Source: Halichoerus grypus (Eukaryota; Chordata; Mammalia; Carnivora; Phocidae). From it: a DNA stretch of 64,000 bases. Positions 23,051-34,770 of the stretch are shown in pieces. Both the position numbers and the translations under genes were made by a program. Location of the stretch: positions 173,258,437 through 173,322,436 of the forward strand of contig NC_135715.1 of NCBI RefSeq assembly GCF_964656455.1, in the 5' to 3' direction. The first letter of the stretch is position 1, and the number at the start of each line of letters is the position of its first letter. A model generated the notes under the pieces. It did no database searches, was not told the origin of the DNA, and was given only the letters and a program-made list of their open reading frames with translations.

Positions 23051-23464
23051 AAAGGAGGATGTGTCAGTCATATCTCCTGCGGGGGGGGGGGGCATCACTG
23101 ATGCGGCCCCCACAGCTGCCCCGCTGGATCGGCCACCACGTTCATGCCAAGGCCATGAGTCCCATGGGCTGCTCCCAGCCAACAGCTGGGCACAGTGGGT
23201 CATGAAGGCAGCCCCATCCAACAAGATAGGAAATTCCTCCAGCGAGCAGCTTTGGCTCAAGGACTCCTCATTGGTCTGGCCACACCTTTCTTGGGACTGT
23301 CCAGAAGTCTGAGACTCTTCGACCCCATCCATCTTTTCTCGCTAGGGTCAGGCCTGCACTGTGGTCTGAGGGCTCTTCCTCACACCTTCTCCGGCTCCCT
23401 GCACCAGTGAATCCCGTGACTGTCGAATGCTCTCTCTGCATGGACCTGAACTAAGGTACCAAGT
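23051..23464. other. Unassigned 400-bp segment between L2 pieces
   Basis: A homopolymer of 12 G (23082-23093) begins the segment. It separates the two halves of what looks like one L2 copy, so it may be an old insertion, but no terminal structure or family was recognised. Confidence 0.4.
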
Positions 23465-23748
23465 TAGCATCCCCTCTTTCTTGAAGACTTTCCTAACCTT
23501 GCTCGGGTAGAATTGAACCTTCTCTCCTTCACACCCTCGCCTCTACCTCGTGCATACTTTTCGTGATTGCACCGATAACCCTTCACTCGAATGATCTGTT
23601 TATATGGCTGTCTTCTCCTCCCAGGCCGTAGACTCCAGGAGGCCAATGAGTTCACGGTCTTATTTATCTTGTTAAAATTACCACCTAGTACAATGCCTGT
23701 TATATTCAGATGCCCCATGAAGGTTTATGAAATGAATAAATGATTGAT
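23465..23748 (+). repeat. L2 3'-end relic
   Basis: GAAGACTTTCCTAACCTTGC, then GTAGACTCCAGGAGGCCAATG, and finally a terminal GAAATGAATAAATG follow the L2 3' end. Confidence 0.7.
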
Positions 23749-25230
23749 CTCTTTATTCAATGATCAGTTCCCATTGTCCTAGACCGTGTGTAAGGTAGAG
23801 AGATTAATGAATCACAATCCCTGCCTTCAAAGGCACTCTCAGGGTGGCTGATGGGATCAGCATGCAGATCACTGTTTTATAAATGAGAATGGAATTGCTG
23901 TTATCAGAATGGCACAAGCAAAATGAGATAAGAACCCAGGGAAGCCCCCGATGGATTCTTACGGGTGGGGGAGAAGGAGGAGGCAGCAGGGAGGGCTTGC
24001 GAGAGAAAGTAGCGTTCCGAGTGGGCCACGTGCCACCTGCGGGATTTATGCATGAAGAGTATGAGGGGAAGGGCCTTCCAAGCCAGAGAGACTGCATGCA
24101 TACGGGCACAGAAGGGTGCTATGATGGGGGGCTATTTTGTTAATTTGATTGTGAGAATTTCCCACTTTTATTAAGAAAACGTTGAAATACCCACAAAGAG
24201 AACCTGCCTCACTCGTGCCTTCCCTTCTCGGTGTTGTCGCTGCTGGAGAACTCTTTGTTTGATGTGCGTTGGTTTTCTCTGCCTGATTCCCTGGGGCCTC
24301 CACCTGCCTAGAGCCCAGAAAACAGCCCTCCCCGGCTTTGTCGCCAGTTTCTCCACATCGTCAGTCTCCTCGAGTGACTTTCCCGAGTCACATCTGGCAG
24401 GCTCTGAGGCCAGGACTGGCGCCTGGGAGGATGGCCAAGTGGCAGCCTTCAGGGACCATGCCCAGCTGACACAACTCCGGGGCAGAGGACTGGCGGACCC
24501 CTACAAACAGAGCCTCACGGCTCCCGAGGGCTGGAGCCTGGAGTGGGCCTGGGGAGCGGGGTGCTGACATCATACGCCCTGTCCACCATCATCTGTTTTT
24601 AGAAGGCGCAGTCTGGCTGCTTCCTGAGAACTCTTGCCTGGGGAAGATTTGGAAGGTGGGAAAAGAGAAGCAGGGGAGAGAAAGGGAAAGAACCCACCAG
24701 CAGCCACCTGAACGCCGCTGCTCCTGCTGGCTGGCTTTGCCCACAGCTCCGTTCAGCCAGGGCTGGGCCAGCAGGAGGCCCCCCTCACAGACGCCTGGCT
24801 AGATGCGCTCCGTGCTCTCAGCCAGGCAGGCTCTTCTCTCAAATGTGTTCTGGCAGCAAAAGCTCATCTCTGGTTGCTGCACAGGCTTCTCCAGAAAACC
24901 TCTGCTCTGGAGGCCCACTGCCAAAGCGAAGGTGGGGGAGGCCCCTCCTGAATCCAACTTGAGATCCTCCTCCCGGCCCTTGCCCTCCATTGGATTGGCA
25001 GATAAACTCTCCACCACAAACGTCCTTACTCTGAGACTTTCCTTGTCAGAGAACCATAGAAACACGGAAACTGGGAAGCCCTTTGGGATCCTCTGCCTCA
25101 CCCCCCTGCAGGGCATCTCCTCTTCCAAAGCGAAGTTCTCAGGAAAGATGAGCAAGGATTTGCTCCAATGACAGGGCACCTGTTTTCTAGAAAGCTTCTC
25201 ATCTTTGTTTTCAGTGGTTACTCGAAATTT
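23749..25230. other. Intergenic, no gene recognised
   Basis: GC-rich portions at 24290-25170 give overlapping frames (up to 156 codons on the minus strand at 25269-24799) with no recognisable domain. Treated as chance. Confidence 0.5.
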
Positions 25231-25239
25231 CACTCTGTA

Positions 25240-25900
25240 TAATATGTACCATAGTTTTAAAAATGACACAAGTATTACACAAAGTCATCCTTATTATTAA
25301 AATGCAAACAACACAGAGGGAAAGTTTGCTCTTCACATTCCCAACCTCATCCTCTCCCAGAAATAAATAACTCCGATAAGCTTGGTGGTATCCCTTCCAT
25401 AGTCCTTTGGAATACGGCATTTTTAAATTGAAATGAGGGTGGAGTTCTTCTTCGGTTCTTCTATACATATGTGGTCATTGTGCCTGTCACTTTGCAGATT
25501 ATATTTTCTGGTTGACAGCATGACTTTGAGCTCTGTCCCTGTCAGTCCTTCAAGGTCTATGACATTCTCCCTGATGTGGATACATTCTCTCTGATGTGGA
25601 TACATTCTCTCTGATGTGGATGGTATCCCATGGTTTCAGTATCTCACACTTCATCACTCCTGTGTTGATAGACACTTAGTTTTTTTCCAATTTGTTTCAT
25701 TATTACAATGATACCACTCTGATCCTCATTTCCCAAGCTCCTTGAGAAGGCAGCATCTGCTACTCTCTCTCTAGGAGAATTCCAAAGAAATAGAATCCCT
25801 GGGTTTGAAGGGTATGTGCATTTTAAATTCAATAGAATATTACCAAATGGCCCTCCAAAGCAGCGCACTAATTCATCTGCTTACCCACAGGGTGGGGCAG
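25240..25900 (-). repeat. Ancient L1 (L1M-type) relic
   Basis: Reverse, heavily diverged L1 3' region: TGGTATCCCATGGTTTCAG, CTAGGAGAATTCCAAAGAAA, GAAGGGTATGTGCATTTT, CCAAATGGCCCTCCAAAGC follow the order of old L1 3' sequences. A 20-bp tandem triplication sits inside. Confidence 0.65.
25562..25621. repeat. 20-bp tandem repeat, three copies
   Basis: Unit ACATTCTCTCTGATGTGGAT; copies at 25562-25581 (one mismatch), 25582-25601 and 25602-25621 (identical to each other). Confidence 0.96.
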
Positions 25901-26035
25901 ATTCACTGGCCAGCCTCCGCACCATCCTTTCTCCTCCCCTTTTCCCTTGGTGCAATCCACAGCAGGAGCTGAAAAAGACACTTTCCCAGCTTCTCCTGCA
26001 ATTAAGAGGAACTATGTGATACATTTCTGGCCGGT

Positions 26036-26185
26036 ACACACACGTGCTCACACACACACACACGCACACACGTGCTCACACACACGCGCGCGCGCTCACA
26101 CACACACGCACACACGCGTGCTCACACACACGCACACACGCGTGCTCACACACGCACGCACACACATGCGTGCACACACGAACAC
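26036..26185. repeat. CA/CG-rich compound microsatellite
   Basis: About 150 bp of CACACA interrupted by CGTGCTC and CGCG units. The higher-order unit CACACACGCACACACGCGTGCT appears repeatedly in degenerate form. The alternating purine-pyrimidine run is Z-DNA-prone. The His/Thr-rich open frames here are repeat artefacts. Confidence 0.95.
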
Positions 26186-27400
26186 AGAAGCATCCAGGAG
26201 TAGAAACATGGTTCTGGGAAAGCTTTTGCTTTCCCAATGTGAAGGAAGGATGTGACCAGGGCCACCCTTCTCCTTTCTTTCTTGCTTTGAGCTATAGGTG
26301 CCCACTTGGGATGGTGAGGTTACAGCCACGGGTGACAAACAAACATGCTAATGATGCCGGAGCAAAAAGAGCGAGCCTGGGTCACTTGTGGACCGACGCC
26401 AGCAACCACCTACTCTGCATATCTCATTACAGAAAAAAAAACCAAACAAACCTTTAATTGTTTAAGCTCCCACCAGTTGGGTATCTGTTACCTGTAGTTG
26501 AATGAAAATCGAAATGAGACACGGTGTGGGTGACAGATACCCATATTTGCTTTGATTTAACCTTGCTTTTTATACATTATGGTAATGGTACAACTTTCCT
26601 ATTACTCTGTTGAACAATAAAATGATGATAGCAATAACTTATTCACTGCCGATTTTATATGTGTTATCTTCGATATTACAAAGATCCCGAGAGACAAATT
26701 ATCTCTATTTTAATAAGGAACCAGAGACTGGAAAAGCTAAGTTACTTGCCCACAAGGCAAGGGATTCTGGTCTGGTTCTGGCTGCTTCTGTAGGTTCCCA
26801 TTCATAAAGTGCAGAACCAGGGTGTTCTTAATCCAGGAAGAATAATAGCACTAGCAATAAGGAGGCACAATGGGGGGCCGTACTACCTATATGGCCAAAT
26901 ACCAAGGATAACGAGAGCCCCTTTGGCTTTGGCCAATGGGTCAAGATCTTGCTCCCAGGTTTGCCTCCCACTTCCTGCTATGTATCCTGGCACCCTGGCT
27001 CTGTCCTATAGCCTCATACCTGGGTCTTTCCCATTACTAAGCCCTTAAGTCAGAGTTCTGATTAAGGCCTGCTTTCTTTTCTCTTTAGGTCCTTTCATTG
27101 TCTCCCCCAAAGCAATCTTAACAAAATTTTTAAAAGATTCTGTTTAAAAGAGCACTCTCTGCATGCATGTCTGTGCATATTATCTTCTTACTTAATCATT
27201 GGATACCCCTGAACAGGTTCCTAAAGACAATTAGGGGAGAATAATAGTTGCAATCACTGTCATAATGAAGATTTGGGACCCTAATCAATAGGAGAGAGAA
27301 GCAACCCATTCCAATTCCTTTGGCCCCTCAACCAACGTGCCATGGATTTAAGCCAAAGCTTTGTCTTGGGATATATGGAAATCTTTGTATTCAGCGATTT
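26186..27400. other. Intergenic, no gene recognised
   Basis: Contains a weak reverse MIR-like stretch near 26640-26770 (GAACCAGAGACTGGAAAAGC then AAGTTACTTGCCCA). No gene. Confidence 0.5.
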
Positions 27401-27905
27401 TTTTTAGTTGCAAATGACATAAATGTAGCTTAGACTAATGTAAACAAAAATCCAATTTATTGGCAAATGTCCTGGGAAATCTAGTGAAGGAATGGGCTCA
27501 GTCATGGATCCAGGAGAGTCAGGATGGTCTCTCTCCTGCTTTTTGTGTTGTGCATCTCTGCTTGACCTTGCTCTGAAGACATGTGCTTCCCCCGTGGCAG
27601 AAAGTGGGGTCTTTCATTTTCCCAGACTCCCAGGTTCCTAACAACCATAGTGGAGGGAAACCTTGTCTCCCACCAGCTCTGATGGAAAAATCCCTTGGAA
27701 GACTTGGATTGGCTTTGGGCATGCGCCCATTTCTGAACCAATTCCTGTGGACCAAGAAATAAGATACTTCGGTATCTAAGCCTGAGTCACAGTCCCACTG
27801 CTATGGCTGGAGTGGGTTTATGGGTTCAGCCCTACCAAAACCACATGTTATGGGGGAAAGAGGATTTCTGTGCACTGGATGGACAAAAGCAACAGGTGTC
27901 CACCA
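27400..27905 (-). repeat. Ancient interspersed repeat, family unassigned
   Basis: The succession GTTGCAAATGACATAAATG, CCAATTTATTGGCAAATG, GATTGGCTTTGGGCATGC and AACAGGTGTCCACCA is one I recognise as a dispersed mammalian repeat, but I cannot name the family or be sure of the strand. Confidence 0.45.
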
Positions 27906-28066
27906 AAATGACTTGAGGACTGATGGACGGCATGAGATAATACTTCAGCCTTGAGGCTTTGAAGGGGGGCTAGGTCTTACAATAATGTCAGCATGATTTA
28001 CCAGGCAGGTGTAGGCTCTCAGCATGTTCAGGAAAGTGGCAACTCCAGAATTTCTACATCTCTCTC

Positions 28067-28277
28067 TTTTTTTAAAAGATTGTAGGTAGGTAGGTATGTA
28101 TGTATGGATTTAGAGAGCTGGGGGAGGGGCAAAGGGAGAGGGAGAGAGAGAATCTCAAGCAGACTCCCCACTGAGCATGGAGCCCGATATGGGACTCGAT
28201 CTCACGACCCTGAGATCATGACGTGAGCTGAAATCAAGAGTCAGATGCTTTACCCATTGACCCATCCAGGCGCCCCT
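28067..28277 (-). mobile_element. Can-SINE, older copy
   Basis: Reverse copy with a GGTAGGTAGGTATGTATGTATGG-type expansion (in pieces) replacing the usual TTTATTTATTT region near its 3' end, and a decayed head (ACCCATCCAGGCGCCCC). Flanking duplication is approximate: CTACATCTC (28054) versus CTATATCTC (28278). Confidence 0.9.
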
Positions 28278-29390
28278 CTATATCTCTTTTTTGAAAGGAT
28301 ATAGTAGCCTGTCTTGGAGGGTGTGGAGGGCCTCCCTCTCAACAAGTCACCCCTTGGAATGGCCACTGGCTGGAACAGAGTGGTGATATCCCAAATCCAG
28401 CCTTTACACAAAGGCTGCTCAAAACAAGTGACATTCCAGATCTCAGGGGGCTTGAGAGAGACCTTCCTCTTCTGCTCCTCTCCACCTGTAACAGGGTGTC
28501 GGTCCTCCTGAGGAAATCCAAAGACTAGCTCAGTCAACAGGCCTCGACTCAGGGTCACTTTCTAGGGAATGCCTTTGTCGTACACTTTCTGTGTTTCTGT
28601 CCTTCTGTATGTGTGTTTGTGTCAAATGCACATATGTGGCTGTGATCCGTCTGGCTAAAAGAACACAACACAACCCTCCACCTGCTTGATGAGGATTGAA
28701 ATCCCACCACTTACAGAGTTTTTGCTTAAAAACGATCTTCTCTTAAAAATGCTAATTCCTCAGGAGAGGGAATATTGTTACTTATTTACAGTTAGTAAGA
28801 GTGAGCTTGTCAGGTTCTTTCATGAGCAAAGCTTTTTTGTTTAGAAATGCGGAGCCTCTTACTAGAGTCTAGTAACTAGGCAGTGAGACCCTTGAAGATA
28901 GTTGTATCTGATTGCTATTGGAGATGTCTACCTCGTAAGAACCTTCCACGTAGCAGTTTCTCACTACTGGTTTTTTATATGAATAATCTTCAAGTTACCT
29001 TCAAATTCCCAGTAAAGCTATCATATACATGACTGCAAGTAGTAAAATTTTGGGTGGGAGGAAGAGCCAAGGAGGGGGAATCCTGCCCGCCATTTGGGCT
29101 GGGTTGAACCTAGAGTTACAGTGGAGGAATCACTGTAAGACGGAACAGAAACCCTGAATTCAGGAGATTCTGGAAATTGGAGTAGGAAGCAACTGCAACA
29201 AATTTTAAGATCCAAATTACTAAGAGTCCAGCTGAGGGCATCAACCTTCTTGTAGGATGGGGGATGGGGATGTTCCAGCTGACGTTCGCTGACTTTGAGG
29301 GACAGGTCCAGAGATGGCATCTGGGCTCATTCATTTTCCTCCCATGCCCCTCAAATCAGGATAAACCTTTCACGCACGTTCCCACTTTCC
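28278..29390. other. Intergenic, no gene recognised
   Basis: No exon, RNA gene or repeat recognised. Confidence 0.5.
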
Positions 29391-29391
29391 T

Positions 29392-29716
29392 GAGAGGCAG
29401 TATAACATAGTGGTTAACAGCCCAACACACTGCACCAGGCTGCTGAGGTATAAATCCCAGCATGGCTGTGTATGGCTACATGACCTCAGCTGGGCAGTTG
29501 TCCTGCAGGAGTGGAGTGGAGTGGATTGCCTGGGATTGAATTCTATCTGATTATGGCCTAGTTACTTCACCTCTTTGCCTCAGCATCCACATCTGTAAAA
29601 TGAAGATAATAATGGTATCTGCTTCATCAGTTGTTGGAGTATGAAACGTGTTGATACATATACAGTAGTTAATTTGGTGCCTGGCACATACTGAGAGCAT
29701 TAGGTATTAGCTAGTA
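29392..29716 (+). repeat. MIR relic with internal expansion
   Basis: GAGGCAGTATAACATAGTGG starts a clear MIR head; CATCTGTAAAATGAAGATAA and GGTGCCTGGCACATACTGAG give its 3' half. About 60 extra bp around 29500-29545 (GGAGTGGAGTGGAGTGG) are not MIR. Confidence 0.85.
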
Positions 29717-30084
29717 TCTTGTCCCATGCATGGGGCCATACTTGCGGATGACACGCAGTGAATTCTCTGAAGTCTAGACATTTGTCTGGTGGCGTGAAGG
29801 GTGATTTGCACATTTGGCAGGGGGCAATGGTCTCTGGTTGTCAGGGTGCACTTCTACTCGCTCCCCAGAGATGCATGTAAAATATAAAAACCCAATCCAT
29901 TCATTTGTGTACCCATAAATTCCATTTCCCAAGGCACAGGGAATTTACCATCCTATTGGGTAGAGAAGTCAAAAGATGACATTTCTTTTCTACTCTGTGA
30001 TTGATCTTGAGAGCTAGAGTGTGAGTTGACAAAGGAGGCGACATGTTTCCAGCATGCTGAAGGTACTCCTGTATCCTTCCAGGA

Positions 30085-30430
30085 GTGTTTTACTCATTCA
30101 GAATATTTTTTAAAAATTTTTTAAGAAAAAAATGTTTTAAGATTTATTTATTTGAGAGAGAGAGAACGGGGGGGATGGGTAAAGGGAGAAGGAGAGAGAG
30201 AGAGAAGCTCAAGCAGACTCCCTGCTGAACATAGAGCCTAATGTGGGGCTCAATCTCACCACCCCGAGATCATGTCCTGAGTTGAAATCAAGAGTCGGAC
30301 GCTTAACTGACTGAGCCACCCAGGTGCCCCTCATTCAGAATATTTATTAAGCACCTACTGTGTGCCAGGTACTACTGTAGGTCCTGGCAGTAAACAAGAC
30401 CCAACAAACTCCAGAATGCTATTAGAACGT
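30085..30430 (-). repeat. L2 3'-end relic split by a SINE
   Basis: ACTCATTCAGAATATTTATTAAGCACC-type sequence, in pieces, followed by TGTGTGCCAGGTACTACTG is a reverse L2 3' terminus. The Can-SINE at 30109-30329 is inserted in it. Confidence 0.8.
30109..30329 (-). mobile_element. Can-SINE (tRNA-Lys type)
   Basis: Reverse copy inside an L2 relic. Perfect 16-bp target duplication CTCATTCAGAATATTT at 30093-30108 and 30330-30345. Confidence 0.97.
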
Positions 30431-31371
30431 CTCATCAATCACCTCTTATTCAGTACAGCATCTTCTGAATGACCCCAAATGGCCATAAGATTCTGAAGTG
30501 TCCTGTGAATCACCAAAAAAAGATGACATGATGACCACTATAGTTTTGGTGACAAGCATATTCTGTTGCGTTTTGATATTTTTTTGGAAATAGATAGTCT
30601 ATCTAACACATCGACATTTTCCATAAATATTGAATTAAACTGGCCCATTCCTAGAACACATGGAGAAGTAGACACACACTACATGAGTTACTTGTACCAT
30701 TTTGATGGTTTTCTCTTGCTTGTATGTTTTCCTTTTACTGTTCTTTGGTCTCTTGCCAATTATTATTTCTTGTCTGACCTGTTGGATCGTGAGCTTCATT
30801 AAGGGAGGAACCTTCCTAAGCCCGTGCACATCCCGCTGAGGACATTGCCTGACCGACTGCTGGCCTGAGGCAGAGCGGACCCAGGCAAGTTGAAGGGAGG
30901 AAGGGCTGCTGCCTGGTGAGATGTGCAAGCAAGCCCTGTTGCAGAGCCCTGGCCAGGGGCTTTTTTCTGATCTTCAGTGGAAAACTGTCAGGGGAATGAG
31001 GTCCTAACACACCTCTTTCCTGTGGTTCTCTCAGCTTCTCTGAAATGACCTGATGGGGTAAAAATCTCTCCAGATTTCCTGGAGCACTAATGGTCTTTGC
31101 TTCTAGGAGTCCTAGGCAGAAACTTAAAGAGAGTTTGGGAGTTGGTTCTCTTTTTTGACTTGAATGAATCCATCTGCTGGGAGGCCAGCGAGAGGTCAGG
31201 GTCACTGGTTCACACACACACACCTGCCCCCTCTGGGCCCTGAGAGAGAACTGATTTCTTGCAAGGAAGAAGACACTCGGGGTGGAGCTGATGAAGATAG
31301 GGGAGTCAAGATGATGCCACAGAGGGTCAGCTGGAGGGAGGAAGGAAAAACTCCCATATGGAAAAGGACAC
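30431..31371. other. Intergenic DNA just past the MARCHF4 3' end
   Basis: Nothing recognised. A 135-codon reverse frame (31223-30816) has no family resemblance. Confidence 0.5.
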
Positions 31372-32852
31372 TAATGATAGGGAAAGAAATTTTATTTTCA
31401 AGCTTTTAAGAGAATAATACAAACAACAGAGAGTTTTAAAAAACCCTAAAAACTAGTTTAAAAAAGTACTTGACAGTGTCCCTTTAATACCCATGGATGG
31501 CGCAGCCATTGTGCATTGACAATGAGAAACTCTGCAGGTGACCACCCCACTGTGGTCTTCCTGGCAAGGTCCCAGGAGCCAGCAGGTGGGCTCAAGGGTA
31601 GTGCTCCCTGCCAGGGTCCCTGCACCCTGCCTAGCTGCATGGGAGGGACCAGGGAGTTTGTAGCACTGAGAGATGACTGCCCTCGGGGGAGGGTCCCGAG
31701 TTGCAAGGAATACTTAGATTGGTCTCCACTCCACTCCTTGGGGGCACGTCCTGCCAACTTCCTCCCATCTGCTGCAGCAGCTATCCTGGGAGACCCTGGG
31801 TGGGAAGTGCTCTGCCCTTGGGGGACCCTGGGTCTCTGCATGCGCCAAAGCAGGAGAAGGCATGACATTGAGCGTGTCCTGGCCACGGGCAGGGTTGGGT
31901 AGTCGGGAAAGTCACTCCTGGATTGACAGCTTTGAAGGCTGAAGCCACAGCAGCAGGACTGTGCTTGAGATACCCACGGGAAATCTGTACTTTTCTCTAG
32001 TTGTGTGTGTGTTTCTTGTAAACATCTTTGAGCCAAACCACCATAAAATAAAGTAACAAGGGCACGAAAAGACACCCATCTCCAAACCTAAGCCCTCTTT
32101 GAGCTGAAGCCTAAGCCTAAGCCCTCTGAAATTGGGAGAAGCTGAAATCACCCTCCCTCTGGGGGCTCACTCCAACATCTCCCTCCCTGCACATGACCCC
32201 AGAGTCCCTAAAGCCATCTGAGTCAGGAATCCTGCCCACCCAGATGAGCCCAGGGGCCACCAGTGCTGCCTGTCATCCTTGCCAGCCCACACCCATCCCT
32301 CTCCCTCCCCACCACGGCCCCAAACACAGCCCCGGGAGAAACAAAAGCAAACTCGAGGGGAAAACAAGGCAGGCCACAGTGCTTTTCCTTCGTGCACCCT
32401 TGGATTTTTCCTCCCCAGCTCTGGTGCACACAGGGGCACCACCACCACCAACTCACCGGCTTCGCCCTCCCCCAGCCCCCACTTCTCCCAGGTGTTTTGT
32501 GCATGGGCACATCCAGGATTGTTGTCCTTGTGTTTCCTTCGGTTCCAGCTGGATTGCACTTCCTTGTTGAGTTTGTCCTGGAGTTCCTTGCTCTTATGGG
32601 AGATTGGGCTTGACTGATCGGAATCACGAAAGCTCTCTGGACACCAGCCTCACTCACTCCAGCTCTGACCCTGCCTCCAGGGCCCCCTCAAGACCCACCG
32701 CCCTCTGCCTGCCCTCTCCTCAGGCCCCTGGAGTGCCCCCTGGCCTCCCCACACCTGCTCCCCAGACTGCGGCCCCACTGGGCCCCGCCCCTTCCCAGGC
32801 CCACCTCCCCATCTCTGTGCATGGTCACGGCCTCCCTTTCAGGTGTCTCCTC
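31372..32852 (-). other. MARCHF4: MARCHF4 3' UTR (inferred extent)
   Basis: Contiguous with the terminal coding exon, with no splice site needed and no recognised transposon. The end is set by the AATAAA at 31396-31391. A 205-codon open frame lies within it on the same strand (32075-31458) but shows no family resemblance. Confidence 0.7.
31391..31396 (-). terminator. MARCHF4: MARCHF4 polyadenylation signal (AATAAA)
   Basis: TTTATT on plus gives AATAAA on minus. I find no other copy of this hexamer between it and the stop codon at 32853. The following minus-strand sequence is U-rich. Cleavage inferred near 31370. Confidence 0.7.
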
Positions 32853-33220
32853 TCACACTGTCGTGACCCTCATGACAAGCTCCCGGCTCCCGCCCTGGGG
32901 GCTCCGCGGTTCATGAGGCCGTAAGTGACTCAAGATGTGCAGGATGGTGTAAGCACAGTGGTGATCGGACAGAGGGCCTGAGGGATGGCTGGCCGCCCGA
33001 GCAGGGCCTTCTTCAGGGCCCGGGGTGCCCCCGGCCTCCTCTTCCGAGGAGGGGGCATTGGCCTGGGTGGCTGAGGAGGTCCGGGGGTTTGTCCTGCCTC
33101 CCGACTTTTGATCCTCCAGGTCTTTCGTCTTGTCATAGTTCAGCACTTTCCACTGCTGGTTGACAGCCTGCCAGCGTTTAAAGATGCGGTACACGGAGGG
33201 TCCCTCGTGCACGATGAGAC
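32853..33220 (-). CDS. MARCHF4: MARCHF4 terminal coding exon (exon 4), C-terminal cytosolic tail
   Basis: MARCHF4 is a membrane-bound RING-CH E3 ubiquitin ligase of the Golgi/trans-Golgi; the human protein down-regulates surface proteins such as MHC class I and CD4. This exon encodes the end of the second membrane segment and the C-terminal tail: GLIVHEGPSVYRIFKRW, then KVLNYDKTKDLEDQ, a low-complexity Ser/Glu/Pro linker, then YTILHILSHLRPHE and the end SRELVMRVTTV followed by TGA. The acceptor GGCGCCACAG precedes GTCTCATC; the first codon is split (G|GT) and matches the phase of exon 3. The final TTV is a class I PDZ ligand. YRIF near the start has the form of a YxxPhi sorting signal. The identity is secure by close match to human MARCH4. 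Confidence 0.98.
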
Positions 33221-34490
33221 CTGTGGCGCCAGGGAGAGAGGAAAGCAAAGGCCGAGTAAGAGACCTGAGGTCACTGCCGGAAAAACTGTCTCCCTGCGCG
33301 TATCCACCGAGAGAGAAGTTGGAGCCAACTGGATTTGTATGGGTTTCATTTGTTCTTTTCAAACCTCCCTTTCAGCTCTGAGCCACAGGGCTACCATCCC
33401 TGTATTCCTAGGCTCGATGTGTCCTCAGAAGGGGAAGGTGGAGGCTGCCATACCTAGTTCATGAAATGGTCGCGTGCCTACGGGCAACGCTTTTGCCTAC
33501 CTCTCCTCCACCCCTCCCACTTCTTGGCTTGACAAAACCCCAAATCATCATCCACTGAGGCATGATAGAAGTGTATTTTCCTCCCTCTACCACGTAGCCG
33601 TGGCACCTGGCACTTGGCAGATGTTGAACGAACCGTGTGCTCTCAAAGGCACCATGAACAGGACGATGGGCATTCCGTACCTGCCGAATGAAGTCTGGAA
33701 TTCCACTGGTTAACTCTCTGCTACTTAACAAATAGCCCAGTGCTACTGAACTACACCCCTGGGAGAGAGGACTTGGACCCAGCTATACTGGCCAGAAGCA
33801 GTGTAGAGCCAGAAAGAAGCCACGCCACACAACCAGGCAGATCAAATGGATTATGTGCCTACTCTGTTCCAGGCACTGGGGCTGGTGCAGTGAGCAGGAC
33901 ACCAGAGTCCTGCCTTCCCAGAGCTGATATTCTAGTGGAGAGACACGCGGTGGACACATAACCAAACCCATGAGACTATGTCAGGTGCTGGCAAATGCTA
34001 CAAGGAAGATAAAATAGGGTTAAATAGACACTGGCTGCAGACACTGAGGGTCCTGCTTTATCGAGAGGGAGGCGGGAAAGGCCTTTTGGGGGGAGGTGAT
34101 ATTTACGTTGACATGTAAATGATGAGGAGGGGACCATGCAAAGATCTGCAGAGGGGCATGTTAGTGATAGGAACTGCAAGTGTGAAGACCAGCAGGTGGG
34201 AACGGAATGCACATGGGTCAGGAAGGAAGGTCAGTGTGGCCAGGGTGCAGTGATGGGTGGGAAGTACAAAGAGAGATAAGGTAGGGCAGAGGTCAATATG
34301 ATAAGGCCTTATAGGCCAAGGCAAGGGATTTTTATTTTATCCTAATTATAATGGGAAGCCCCTGAAGGGTTTTAATGGGAGGGTCGGGGTGATGTGATCT
34401 GGTTTACCCTTCAGAAAGTTCATTCTCGATCCTGTGGAACTGGATGAGGGAAACGAATAGGAGCAGGAGACCAAGCAGGAAGTGATATAG

Positions 34491-34556
34491 TGATTCAAGC
34501 AGGAAGGGCTGTAGTGATTCAAGCAGGAAGGGCTGTAGTGATTCAAGCAGGAAGGG
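34491..34556. repeat. 24-bp tandem repeat, 2.75 copies
   Basis: Unit TGATTCAAGCAGGAAGGGCT plus GTAG; copies 34491-34514, 34515-34538 and a partial 34539-34556, all identical over shared bases. Lies within the long relic. Confidence 0.96.
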
Positions 34557-34770
34557 AGGGTGGCCTAGACTAGGGTTATAGCAGTGGATTCCGTGAGAAC
34601 TTGTGTGGTCAGGGTTTATGTAGAGGTAGCTCACAGGCTTGCTGACAGGTAAGATGTGAGTCAAGAGGAAAATCTGGACAACTCAGGAGCTTCTCGTGGC
34701 GGTGCCATTTACTAATATGTGGACGGCAGGAGGGTAGGGGGTATGAATTTGTGTGGCTGTGGTCATGACT

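Noticed and set aside
24799..25269. 156-codon reverse frame in a GC-rich stretch
   Set aside because: No domain, no splice signals, and competing frames on the other strand (24803-25171).
26044..26457. His/Thr-rich 137-codon frame
   Set aside because: Translation of the CA/CG microsatellite; no gene context.
32193..32657. Several 110-144 codon frames on both strands
   Set aside because: They lie in the MARCHF4 3' UTR and arise from C-rich sequence with few stop codons.
34346..34546. Repetitive HYSPSCLN protein frame, and possible CRISPR-like spacing
   Set aside because: Direct 24-bp tandem copies with no spacers in mammalian intronic DNA; not an array and not coding.
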